Positions 44,842 through 56,047 of a DNA stretch of 64,000 nt are shown one piece after another (within the stretch, counting starts at the first letter, position 1; each line of letters opens with the position of its first letter). A program made the position numbers and the translations under genes. Location: the NCBI GenBank assembly GCA_028554645.1, contig JAQOOI010000022.1, positions 1,798,001 to 1,862,000 of the forward strand. The letters are read 5' to 3'. The notes under the pieces were generated by a model, which was given only the letters and a program-made list of their open reading frames with translations, did not search any database and was not told the DNA's origin. Source of the stretch: Omphalotus guepiniiformis (Eukaryota; Basidiomycota; Agaricomycetes; Agaricales; Omphalotaceae).

Positions 44842-47800
44842 ATGGCTTCTCCATTAGATTTCTCTCCAGAGCCCGACTTGCATCCTTTATATCCAACCAC
44901 AGCACATATCGCTGTCCATCTTTCATCTCACACAGGACTCACGCCAGACCAGAAGGCTCAACTCGTGAGCCACTGTCTGAGTCGCGCGTGTGTCTTCGGG
45001 GAACACAGTATTCTGCAATATCTCTTCTCGGATCCGCAGGCCCAAGCGTACATCGACCTAGGTATCCGAGATGAGGATGGCATCGGGCTCGTCAGTCTTA
45101 CTATACATGGATTTGGTGCCGATACTGAGCGGGATGTCGAACGAGAAGAGTGCGTTCGTCTACTCATTGCGCAGGGTGCGGACTTGAGTGCGGACAATGG
45201 TGTGTAGCACTCACTTACGTCGAGCGAGACTCACTAACAGATGATTAAGCTGGGTGGACACCTTTACATCATGCTGCGCTTCATTCACCTCCAACCTTGA
45301 TATCCTATCTCATGACACACGGGTGCTCGCCATTCGATGTCACGCGTCGTAACTTAACGCCTCTAGATATAATCACTGCACACAGTATGATACCTGGTCG
45401 AGCGGACGTGGCACTGCTTCTCGAGGAGGCCATGCGCGGGGAAGGGTGGACCGGGGGGCGTATGGAGGAGAAACGACGACGCTTTGATGAGCAGATGAAA
45501 CGGAAAGGAAGGCGGGAAAGGATACGTGAAAACGTAGGCAAAGCTTTGGGTATACCCCAACGATGGTGGGGTGCTGAAGTTACGGAGTATGCCCTCTCTG
45601 AACATTCAGACTCAGAGGATGAAGAAGACGACGACGATGGTCTTTATGTAAGACTTGATCCTTACATTTCTATTGATGCTGCTCACAATGCAGACAGACC
45701 CCCCAACCGGACTACACGTCCATGCTAGTGTTTTCTCCTATTTCCCTGCCGAATATCTTTGACTCGTTGATAACTAATTATCCACTTTCCATTCGCGACT
45801 CGCAACCCGCCAATGTTCTATATATGCTGGCGCGCTTTGCTTGTCTCACATGCGATCATACATGGTTAGAAGACTTTATGTTAGGTGCAACGGAAGCAAT
45901 AGAGGACACCTTCTTTGTATGACATTGCCTTTTCCAACCTGTGTTTCGCGTCTCTGATGTTTCTTGTTGTAGAATCGACCTGACGATTTAACTGTTCTCG
46001 TGTTTTGGTTATATAACACGACCATATGGCTGCATCTCATGCAATGCGATAACTCGATTAACGAGGTGTGCGAGATGTTAGGGTCATTTGAACTTATCGA
46101 AGAAACGATAAACTCCGTCTTCGGTAAGCTCCGGATCCAGACGTGCATTTATGCATACATCAGTGTCTGAGCTTCCACTACAGTGTTCGTTATCCGAGTT
46201 TTGGAGCGCAAAATCGACGAATATCTCGATAGCGCACTGCTGGATTACTCATCTCTTGGGTCCGAGTTTGATTCCATTCAGTTCGAGTCCGAATGGACAT
46301 TTCTTAGACCGTTCACTGGTAAGAAGAAAGGCGCTGCCACCCCTGCACCTTCCAACGGGTCTACTCTGAGAGGACCACCATCGCCATTAGCATCTAGCAC
46401 TATTCGGCCGCCATCACCATCCCCCAGCATCACATCTTCCACCTCTAGAGGATTCTCCTCGCTAAAGCAAAGCTTCAATCGGGCTCGGGCTGCCTCCAGT
46501 GCCACTCCCCTTCAAGCTCTGTTCCCCGAGAGTGCTACTTCTCCTTCTCCGACTCACCTAACCTCATATTTGACCGCCTTTCACACATTATTGGCACTCT
46601 CGGATATCAACCCTGCATTAATGACTCAATTATGGTCACAAGTCATGTATTGGACATCTTGTGAAATTGCAAATGACTTTTCAGTGATGGACGTAGCTGA
46701 AATGCATTCTAAAGGTGAAATTTTCAACCGGGTGCTTACGCGAAAGAAGTATCTATGCCGGTAATGATCTACCTCTTCAGACAGAATACCAGCTAACAAT
46801 AATCCGGCGTGCTTTATAGTTCCAGAGCAGTACAAATAGGGATGAATCTAAGCGCACTGGAGGAATGGGTAGGACAGATGGGTCTACCTCGTGGTGTACA
46901 AGCTCATTTTACACCTGTCAGAGAGCTCCTGAACTGGCTCCAGGTACTGTGTACTTCTTCTCGTACTGAACATTGCTGAGCATTCAGTGCCTAGTGTCTG
47001 TCTTCCATCTCTGAGTTTCCAGACTTGGTCGCCACAATACAAACAATGAAAAGCATTAACCCTCTTCAGGTGTGGCAACTCCGTATCTCGAGATGACAAC
47101 CATTGAGATACGAAATTAGATGCGTCGTGCAGTTCGAGACTACAAGTACGAAGTCAATGAAGGAAGAATGACTGATGAATGCATTCAGTACCTTACCCAG
47201 CTTCAGAAGGACTGGGAAAGGCACCGTGTAAAGCTTGGTGTCGAAGCTTTACGAAAAGAGGTAATATCCTGTCCATCATTGGTATTTTGTAAGTTGTTCA
47301 ACTCAACAAATTGGCTCACCTTAGATGAGCGATCGTGACCGCGACCGCGAACATGAAGGCAGCGTGTCCTCGTTTGCCAATGATTCGCCAGAGCCCGCAA
47401 ATACTTCAACGGTCTCAGCAAATTCCACAGAATTATTGGTCGCTCAGGAAGGTGTTGACATGCTGTTCGAAAGAAACAGCGATAAGTCAGCTTGGGAGCC
47501 CGCGCAGCCCCCTAACGTTCTTGGCGAGTTACTGGATTCACGTTACATGCTTCCCTTAGTGTTCCCATCGAATCCTCGTATGTTGGCTGCAAGGCCTGGA
47601 AAACTGCCAATATACGACGACGAGAAGCGAGCGAGTCCGCAATTGACTCCGGACTCCCGCAGTACAAGTCGAGCCAGTGTGAGAAGCCGCAGCGCGATGG
47701 TCTGGCGATCTTGTAACCGAAAAGTGCGCGATGTTGGAGCCGGAGCATTGAAATGGGTGGACGGTGCTGCTTCTGCTTCGCGATGGGGAAGACCAATAGT

Positions 47801-47978
47801 AGACGAGGATGACGGACTAGACGCTAATACTCAGGCTGATGAACGGCAGAACCTATCAGATGGTGAACTGCACATCAACACACACATTACACCGCTCACC
47901 CGAAAACCTTCTGGCAGAGGCAAAGGCAGACCTAGTCTGGGTGGGGAGGAAATGACGCCTGTTGAACGGACACAGTAG
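44842..47978 (+). CDS. Ankyrin-repeat and DIL (dilute) domain protein
   Basis: Predicted cytosolic protein with ankyrin repeats and a DIL domain, the cargo-binding module of class V myosins, without a motor. Nine exons: 44842-45199, 45250-45647, 45698-45916, 45973-46123, 46184-46760, 46820-46943, 46995-47069, 47120-47260, 47325-47978 (898 aa). Ankyrin part: AGWTPLHHAALHSPPTLISYLMTHG and NLTPLDIITAHS (about residues 119-165). An acidic patch (SEDEEDDDDG) precedes the DIL domain: LYMLARFACLTCDHTWLEDF, VLVFWLYNTTIWLHLMQ, FHTLLALSDINPALMTQLWSQVMYW, QIGMNLSALEEWVGQMGLP, LVATIQTMKSINPLQMRRAVRDYKYE. The C-terminal ~220 residues are disordered. Acceptors at 45697 and 46994 are second-choice AGs, selected because the nearer AGs give stops or wrong frames. 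Its role is likely trafficking. Confidence 0.9.
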
Positions 47979-48174
47979 AAGAATATTGATTGAATTATAT
48001 TCGGTGCCTCTTCGTAGAAGACTTGTGTATATCATAATACAGCTCATGATCAATGCTTTAGCCAGGCGTTGAGCAGGCGAGACCGACTGGACAGACTGGA
48101 CCGACTGGTCGGATGGCAGTGTTTGTTTGGACACAGCTGTCCTTGGCTTCACGACTGCGGGCGAGTTGCATTAT

Positions 48175-48190
48175 GATTTATATAATATAA
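48175..48190 (+). promoter_or_regulatory. TATA-like element upstream of the rhomboid gene
   Basis: An AT-rich run reading tgatttatataatataa ends near 48190, about 75-85 bp before the ATG at 48263. It fits a core promoter by position and sequence only. Confidence 0.35.
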
Positions 48191-48262
48191 ACCCACACAA
48201 CCGTCAAATAATCCTTTCACTTCTTTTCCTATCTATCCCTTAGTTTCCTTCTTCCTCACGAT

Positions 48263-50580
48263 ATGGCAGATAATCTCCTTACGAATAACCATGAAGCTCA
48301 CGACAATGTCAATTCGGCCACAGCCAGTGGAAGCACCTCCCTAACACGAAAAAATTCGACTTTTGTTGGACAAGGTCCAGAAGACGAGGTTTTTGACCAT
48401 GAGAGCGTCTCACAGAAGGCGACACCAGGCCTAGTTCGCGGTGCTAGCACGAGTCACAGGAGCACCAAATCCCAAACAGTGCATAATGACTCCCGCCCTC
48501 TGACCTACATTGACGAAGACTACAACTACTATGGGCAACCAACCCACGGGAAGGGAGAAGCGTCAAATGCCTCTCTCGTTCACAACGCTGCTGGCATGGG
48601 CAATTCAGGAGGCTACTATGAGGACTTGGGTGAGGGAGAGACCCAATCTACTGAACCCATCTAATTGCATATCTTCAGAATACGCGGATCCCTATAATCC
48701 GGGACCAACGAAGCCTACAGCAGAGAAAGCTACCGCGTTCTCCAAGTTCATTTCGTCGGGGAAATACCCATTGGAGCAGAGAATCGAAGATAAAAAACGC
48801 GGCATTGGTCGTCAGAAGTATCCTTTCGTTGGTGTGTAGCCTGTTCCATTGTGTATGCCAAGTTTTTAAATGACATTTCCTGTAGTTTGGACCTTGACCG
48901 CTGTCATGGTGGCAGTCTTCATATACGAGCTTGTTGTTCAATCAAATGCTCAGGGAACCCCAGTTTCCTTCAAGGTAAGATTCAGTGGTACCCCTCACAC
49001 TTTGTCTCAACCATCAAAAGCCTACAGTAAATCCCATGCTAGGGCCCTCCTCGTCAGCTTTGATACACGTTGGCGCCCGTTTTCCGTCCGTGAAACCACT
49101 TTGCACGTTTGCACCTCATGCCTGACTCGATTACGTATCCACAGACCATGCATGAAGTATGTTGAGACCGTTCCGCCGTCCACGAATCTGGCTTGTAAGC
49201 CGTCATCGATGTTTTTCGACTGTATGCTGTACTAATCACTTCTGGGGCAGGTCTCAATGACACGGCGAATCCTGCTACATCAATATGCTCACTAGAAGAC
49301 GTCTGCGGATTCAATGGTAAGTATCTCTTCTTCGCTGAGGATTTCCGCTACCTCACATTTGACGCACGCTAGGCTTTGATGATGGCGTGCCGAACCAATG
49401 GTTCCGGTACGTATGACTATGACCAGCCTTTGCCATGAGCTCACGAGGTGACTCCGCCCAGATTCATTACCCCCATATTCCTACACGCAGGATTTATTCA
49501 TATCATACTCAACATGTTCGCTCAATTGACCGTGTCTTCGCAAGTAAGGTTATACCAACGTTACCTATTCTTCACTTAACAACTGCTGTCCAGATTGAAA
49601 GAGAGATGGGATCAGGAGGCTTCTTTCTTACTTACTTTGCTGCTGGAATATTCGGGTGACTTTTCATACCTTGTTTTTATACGTGCAAAAACGTCTGACT
49701 ATCTGGACGTAGTAATATTCTAGGAGGTAATTTCTCGCTCGTGGGCGTACCTTCTGTGGGCGCTAGCGGTGCAATCTTTGGGACAGTTGCGGTGGGCTCC
49801 ACAGTTTTTACTCAGTTTAATCCAGGACTTACTTTGGTCTAGGTGACTTGGGTAGACCTTTTCGCTCATTGGAAATACCAGTACAGACCCGTGCGGAAGT
49901 TGAGTATTTGAAGCTCGTCTGCACTTTCGACGGAGTATCTAATATTCGCAATATCAAGTTGATTTTCATGACTATCGAACTTCTTATTGGTATTGCCATT
50001 GGCTATATTCCATGTAAGTTCTGTGTTCAATTCTGTTAGTGGTTAAGTTACCGATGCTTCATATGTTATTATAGATGTAGATAATTTCGGTCAGTCGACT
50101 CTAACAATGCCTGTATACGTTTTGTTCATGTCTCCCTCAGCTCACCTGGGAGGTTTTCTTCTGGGTCTTTTGGTCGGAACGACATTCTATCCTGTTATCA
50201 GCACCACAAATCGACACCGCTTCATTATGTGGGGCTTCCGTCTAGCAGCTATTCCGTTAGCGGTCATATTATACGTTGTCCTGGTCCGAAATTTCTACAC
50301 CTCCGATCCTTACGCTGGTAAGTGCTAGCTCAAAAGCATTTCATGGCGACTAATTTTGTATCCAGCGTGTTCGGGATGTCGTTACTTATCTTGTTTCCCG
50401 ACGTCTGCCAATAATCATTGCCAAGGGTGCGTTGCATATCTTTCGTCGTCTGATCTCGAGCTCAATCTCATTTGTGACATCTTTTACATAGAACTGGTAA
50501 GCAACAAATCTAGACGTAATATTTTCATTCGTACACTGACCTTTCTTCCAGGTCTAACCAATAGTTCCAGTAGTATATGA
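48263..50580 (+). CDS. Rhomboid-family intramembrane serine protease
   Basis: Polytopic membrane protease with a Ser-His dyad, probably in the secretory pathway. Seventeen exons: 48263-48629, 48679-48831, 48886-48974, 49021-49085, 49145-49194, 49251-49316, 49373-49406, 49462-49543, 49594-49655, 49713-49791, 49843-49890, 49959-50013, 50075-50089, 50141-50317, 50366-50426, 50492-50496, 50552-50580 (478 aa). A long hydrophilic N-terminus (about 170 aa) precedes the first span (VWTLTAVMVAVFIYELV). Motifs: IHIILNMFAQLTVS, GNILGGNFSLVGVPSV, nucleophile GASGAIFG, and the catalytic His in DNFAHLGGFLLG. The tail is Cys-rich (ACSGCRYLSCFP). Exon 13 is 15 nt (codes YVDNF) and exon 16 is 5 nt (AACTG). 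Intron 49891-49958 gives RP-LIFMTIE; a family-like RPVRKLIFM would require a non-GT-AG intron. Confidence 0.9.
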
Positions 50581-50984
50581 TAAATCTGTTCTATGCTGTA
50601 TACACTACTATTCCGATTACATTGGACTTGACACTTCATCTGTTCATGAACTCTAGTACCCGTAGCTTTATGTATCTACCTCGGCCAAGATCTGGCCTTC
50701 TGAATGTACTAAATGCTTCATCTTGCGACTTTGATGGCCATGCTCCTAACCCTGACAATGAAGCTGCAATGAACACTTTAATAAATAAGTAGCTCGTGCG
50801 CGACGCGCGTGAGATTCTAAACAAGTTTGTTTTGCTTCAAGTTTGAGTTCTGACTGTTCAGCAGTTGATATTGACGCAGAGTTGCTGTTGACGTGGACTG
50901 TAGTCGTTTTCCCTTCTACCCCTTGCTCGCGGAAGCCGTTGTGGAAACGGAAAATCTCAAACAATTTGGCAAACCACAGGCGGC
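50581..50984. other. Intergenic between rhomboid and CAS1 genes
   Basis: 404 bp of 3' UTR and promoter. Frames on both strands are short and lack features. Nothing recognised. Confidence 0.4.
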
Positions 50985-53764
50985 ATGCTAGCCAAGTCAC
51001 CAGTATATTCCATAAATCCATCTTGGTCTCATTTCATTGGATTCGCTGTCATCTTCTTGTCTATATGTATCGGTATTGGTAGATATGTGCTATTTGGTGC
51101 GTCTTTTATTTTCTCTGTGGGGGTACCTTTTCGAACAATCTGGTAGATTCATTTGACCCAATACATTGCGAAGCACTTGTCCGCCGAGGCAGTTGGCTCG
51201 ATACTGGGAAGCTATGGCAGCCTGATGGTGCTTATTTCGTCTTGGATCGTATTTAGCTACTGAAATTTTCATTCAGGTTGTGTACCTCACCAATATACCT
51301 CGAAAGATGCTTCCCTGTGCCTCAGTACTCGACATGTAGTTTTCATCGGAGATTCTGTGACGCGTCGTCTCTTCTTTCAATTCGCTCATTTGCTAGACCC
51401 TTCTCTCCCCACTGCACCCCAGGACGATGGAAAGAAACATGCCAACCACACTTTGCACGCAACTTCAGGTACTCTGCTATCGTTCTACTGGGACCCGTTC
51501 CTTAATACCACACACACTTTCCGGACGGTTTCTCGAGTTGCTTCTCCACAAAACTCTACCAGCATTTATGATTCTCGTCGTCCAGTCTTGCTCGTTATGG
51601 GGGGCGGGTTATGGAATCTGCGATATAGTGACGTTTCTGGTGGACTTCCTGCATGGGAGGCTAACATCGAGAACCTGGTACATTCTGTCTCGACCAGCGA
51701 AGCTGCCGAGAAAGTGGTGTTTTTACCAGTTGAAGAGATCATCTCTTCGAAGCTGTCCCCTGACAGAGCGAAGACAATGCATTCTTCCGATATTGATGCA
51801 ATGAATTCGGACCTGAACCATAGGATATATTCACTCCCTGGTAACAACGCTGCGACTTTTCGAAAAGCTGTACCACCTTCGATCGTAGTGCCATCCGTAT
51901 TCAATCAAATGCTTGAGGCATCATATACCCAAGACGGGATACACTTCTCCGATTCAATTGTTCGCTTGCAAGCAAACTTACTACTCAACCTACAATGCAA
52001 TGAAAAGCTACCGAAAGTGTTTCCACTCGACACGACCTGTTGTCGGCGCTATCCCTGGCCTGGGGCATTGCAGCTGCTGACAATTTTGGCTTTCGCGCTT
52101 TACGGTGTCTGGAGGGTTTGGCGGTCATGGCCTGCAGGTGACACATTTTCAGTCTATCGTTGTCTACTCTGGCTTATTATAAAATGTCAGAGCAAACAAT
52201 GAACGAATGGCTTGCTGTAATAGACCGGACACCTGCATATACACTGTGCTTAACAATCGTTCTTATATTTCTCGCGGACCGCACAGGTTTATGGTTGAAG
52301 GAACAGAAAGTGTTTTCCGCTTGGACATTTGCATTCTTGAATATGGCTGCACTAGCTGCCGGCCTGGCTACAGTGAAGCGCTCAGACAAGGACCTGGGAT
52401 TCTTGAACCGAGAACAAACAGACGAGTGGAAAGGGTGGATGCAAGGTACGAGCTTTAATCTCCACTCTATTTGTAGAAAGCAAATTTACTTACCATAACT
52501 CTTTCAAAGTTGCTATACTCATTTATCACTATCTCGGTGCTTCAAAAATCTCGGGTATCTACAATCCCATCCGCGTTTTAGTCGCGTCCTATCTCTTCAT
52601 GACGGGCTATGGACACACGACCTTTTATATTCGCAAGGCAGATTTTGGCTTTCTCCGTATCGTTCAAGTATGTCTTCTCTTGGCGTGCATATAATCTATT
52701 CTGAACGTGCACTGTAGGTCTTGTTGCGACTGAATTTCCTCACAGTAGTGCTTGCCTACACAATGAACACCAACTATCTTTACTACTACTTTGCGCCGCT
52801 GGTCTCGTTCTGGTTCATCGTCATCTATTTAACCTTGGCAGCTGGCTCCCGTTTCAACGACCGCGCTCTGTTTGTCGCAGGCAAACTTCTTCTCTCCGCA
52901 GGAGTGGTTGGACTCTTCATGCACTACACGTGGTTGTTGGAGAGCATATTCGGGATTCTGCAGACGCTCTGCGGAATACACTGGTCGGCTAAAGAATGGG
53001 CTTTCCGAGTAAAGCTGGATCTATGGATTGTCTACATTGGGATGTTCGCAGCACTCGCTGTGATGAAAAGCCAAGAACATCGGCTGATGGATTCCCCTCG
53101 ATGGCCACTCCTCGTGAATTCCACACTTGTTGTTTCTGGCATCACGATGGTGTGGTTCTTCGCGTTCGAGCTCTCCCAGGAATCGAAGTTCACGTATAAC
53201 TTCTGGCACCCTTACGTTTCCTTCTTGCCTGTCTTAGCGTTTGCAGTCCTCAGAAACGCGAACGCAGTTCTGCGCTCAGCCTCTTCGCAGTTCTTTGCAT
53301 TTATAGGCAGATGCTCTTTGGAAACATTCATTATCCAGTATCATTTCTGGTTGGCTGGAGACACCAAGACTATTCTTCTTGTGCTGCCTGGAACGAGGTG
53401 GAGGCCAATCAACTTTGTATTGACTTCCTTGATGTTCGTTTATGTCTCTAATCAAGTTGCGCACGCGACTGGAGACATAGTGACGTTTATATGCGGGGAA
53501 AAGCCAAAGTTGCCCACTCGGGCTACTACGGAGATGGCGCAGTTGAACGTGTCTTCTGGGCAGAGTAACGGAGAAAACAATGCTGGTAGCGAATCCCGCA
53601 GATGGATTGACAGACTAGCGGACGGACAAAACTCAGCTTCTGGGATATCACAGTTCTCTGCAGCATGGCAACCTAATTTGAAGTTGGGAATGAAAACGAA
53701 GCTGGGCATAACCATTGGAGGAATGTGGATCCTGAATCTAATGTGGCCACACGCGAATCCATAG
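50985..53764 (+). CDS. Cas1p-type polysaccharide O-acetyltransferase
   Basis: Multi-pass Golgi membrane protein; homologs O-acetylate capsular glucuronoxylomannan in Cryptococcus (CAS1) and sialic acid in animals (CASD1). Six exons: 50985-51096, 51147-51227, 51277-52137, 52191-52445, 52510-52667, 52718-53764 (837 aa). A signal-anchor ([21 protein letters not shown]) leads to a lumenal SGNH/PC-esterase-like domain with the nucleophile block [18 protein letters not shown] and the DxxH block [10 protein letters not shown] span ([16 protein letters not shown]) then leads into the Cas1 multi-span domain: [76 protein letters not shown]. The C-terminal ~90 residues are hydrophilic. All introns are GT-AG. 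Presence of this gene supports a basidiomycete source. Confidence 0.95.
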
Positions 53765-54497
53765 AATGTATATTTTCAACACGTAGCAAGGTTGAATTTA
53801 ATTAGGATATTGTCTACTAATAACGTTGTTCTCAAATATCGCCTGATAACTAGATAGCAATAATCAGGATGGCGACAACGAGAAGACATTGAGTGTGTTT
53901 TGTCGTCAAGACCAACGCCGGTGAGAGTATAATCATATCTGACGGGGGAAAGACTGAGAAAAGAGGGAATCAGTAACGTGTATGAAATTTGAGGTAAAGT
54001 GGTAAATGAATGTCAGTATTAGCATGGAAAATCATCAACCCTCGTCCTTGAGACGAAGTCTGTGCTTGACTTCTATTATATTGCATCATCCATGGAGAAC
54101 AAAGGTTGCACGAACTCACCAAAGCGAGCCAATACTGGAAGAAAAGATCCTGGAATACAGAGGCAAGTTAGAAGATATGCAAGACAAGCGAGCAATTAAA
54201 ACACGAAAACTCAGAAATTTGGGTATAAATGAAAACAGCTCATCAGCAAGATGCTTCGAAGTAGCGATTCGTTTTGTCTCGTCTTTGAAAAGAAAGAGAA
54301 AGAAAAACAACTATACGCACCGAAACAGAAGGGTACAAGGAAAACTTGGTCGAAATTCGGTTTGTTTTGATGTGTCGACTTTAGGGCAGGTCTTTTCTTG
54401 TGAAGGCGTGACTGGGTCACTGCGTAACACGCCAAGCTTAAGACCTGTAAGCTGAGGACGTCGTCCTCTTTATCCTAGGCCCTTTCTTCAGACCACA
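53765..54497. other. Intergenic between CAS1 and STS1, no gene seen
   Basis: 733 bp. The plus frame 54006-54455 (149 codons) is Arg/Lys/Ser-rich by chance composition and has no conserved block or splice context. An A/G-rich run at about 54285-54310 reads aaaagaaagagaaagaaaaa. No RNA gene recognised. Confidence 0.4.
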
Positions 54498-55707
54498 ATG
54501 GCCAATGTTCTTTCTTCCTCTTCACCTTTTGGTTTTTATCCCCGTCCTCCCAAGGACGCCCCCGGCTTTGGTTTTGGTTTTGGCTCCAACATGCTTCCAT
54601 CAGGATTCTCTGCTCCTTTCCAACCTTCCCAATCTCTAGCTTTTAATCACCTTGCTTCTACCTCGAATCATAACTCTATGCAAAGAGCTCAGAAACGGAG
54701 ACATGAACCCGACGAGGGTTCTGAGAATTTTCCGCAAGATGAGTCCATGGACAGAAGTCCGACGCCAGAACGCCCCAAACGAGCTGCGCCCAAAAGAGCT
54801 CGTACATCTCCTTCGAATGAGACCGCAAACAAGGAGGGGAAAGTGACGAAGGATGCTAAAACACACGAAGAGGAACACGACGTGGATATTGGTGTATTGC
54901 TTGGTACGTTGACTCCAACACATGTTCATACTTTCGTTATTGACTATGTGTCCAACAGCTAGCTTGCCACCAGAATCTTTATTGCCTATCCTCACATCAC
55001 TAGTCAATTCTCAGCCCTCCCTAAAATCCGCAATAATTCCCCTCATTCCTCGCCCTACACTAGAAACTGCTCTTCACGCTCTCACAGCATCTGCCAAAAA
55101 GCTCCGTGAAGCGTACCCGTATTCCAATATGTCTGGACCTTCTACATCTATCTCGTTCGGCTTTGGCTCATTTAGCCAGCCTCAGTCTTCAATGCAGCAC
55201 AGTGGTGGCATGCGAGAGAGCTACATTGTTAACAGGCTTCGACCTCACATATCCGATTTCCACACTGCGTGCATATCATATCTCCCTTATTTTTCGTACC
55301 TGCCGACACCTTCGCTTCTGAATTCAGACGGCCCGTCTCAAAGATCCCACTCTGCATCGTCAACACATAAGGACAAGCTGCATCCCAACGAAACTTATCT
55401 CTTCCTTTGGAATTTAACTGCACATATCCTGAACCAGCCTCCGCTCACTCAGGAATCCCTGGAACCTCTTCTCTTTTCGAGGTTGTCGGATGAGTGGAAT
55501 GCCTGGGTGGACAGAGTGGATGTCGTAGTCAACCAAGAAGCGGGTATGTTTGGTAGCGACATGGTGCAAGGCTGGGTAAGGGGGTTGGATGAATTTGCTG
55601 GCAAAGACTCGCGATGCGGAAATCTCATGGCAAGTGTGAGAGATAGATGGGTGAGCAAAGTTGGCTGGCTTGTTGGGCGGACTATGCAACATCCGATGGA
55701 GTCGTAG
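54498..55707 (+). CDS. Sts1/Cut8 nuclear proteasome-tethering factor
   Basis: Nuclear-envelope-associated factor that tethers the proteasome in the nucleus (Cut8 in fission yeast, Sts1 in budding yeast). Two exons, 54498-54903 and 54959-55707 (384 aa). The N-terminal ~130 residues are disordered with basic clusters (AQKRRHEPDE, ERPKRAAPKRARTSP) that resemble bipartite nuclear localisation signals. The helical Cut8 domain: DVDIGVLLASLPPESLLPIL, SLVNSQPSLKSAIIPLIPRPT, ALTASAKKLREAYPYS, RESYIVNRLRPHISDF, ETYLFLWNLTAHIL, LSDEWNAWVDRVDVVVNQEAGMFG and DRWVSKVGWLVGRTM. Short lysine-rich runs near the N-terminus would be ubiquitylation sites in the Cut8 model. It fits the proteasome theme with RPN2 but is not linked to it. 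Confidence 0.9.
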
Positions 55708-56047
55708 AATATGTCTTCTTGGGTAGCTTTCATTCTCTGCTTTTTCCCGTCAGGCTATCATGGTTTACCTGCTATTTGCGCATATTACAATCAAGAGATA
55801 CATTTGACATTATGACTTTCTGTGACGACCAACATTTTCATGCGTTCTTTCAATCGTTTCATTCCATTCAGCTTCATTCAGGCAATTGAAGGCTCTGTTA
55901 TCTGGTTAGTTTATACAGTTCATTACTTACGATACAAGTTGTAACTTTCAGTACCGAAATGATGTTTGTGAATGTGTGGCAAGAGCCTCAGAAAGTTGGA
56001 CATGCAGGACTACTACCGGCAAAGCAAATTTTGAATAGAGTCGATGC
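55708..56047. other. Intergenic between STS1 and the helical protein gene
   Basis: 340 bp; T-rich 3' UTR sequence then a promoter with no identified element. Confidence 0.4.

Noticed and set aside
49891..49958. Another non-canonical intron in the rhomboid gene (GT-AA, 59 nt, AAGTTGA repeated at both ends)
   Set aside because: A canonical GT-AG intron with donor at 49891 keeps frame and loses only Val-Arg-Lys, so I used it in the model.
54006..54455. 149-codon plus-strand frame
   Set aside because: Composition is random and Arg/Lys-rich; no conserved block and no matching splice signals.
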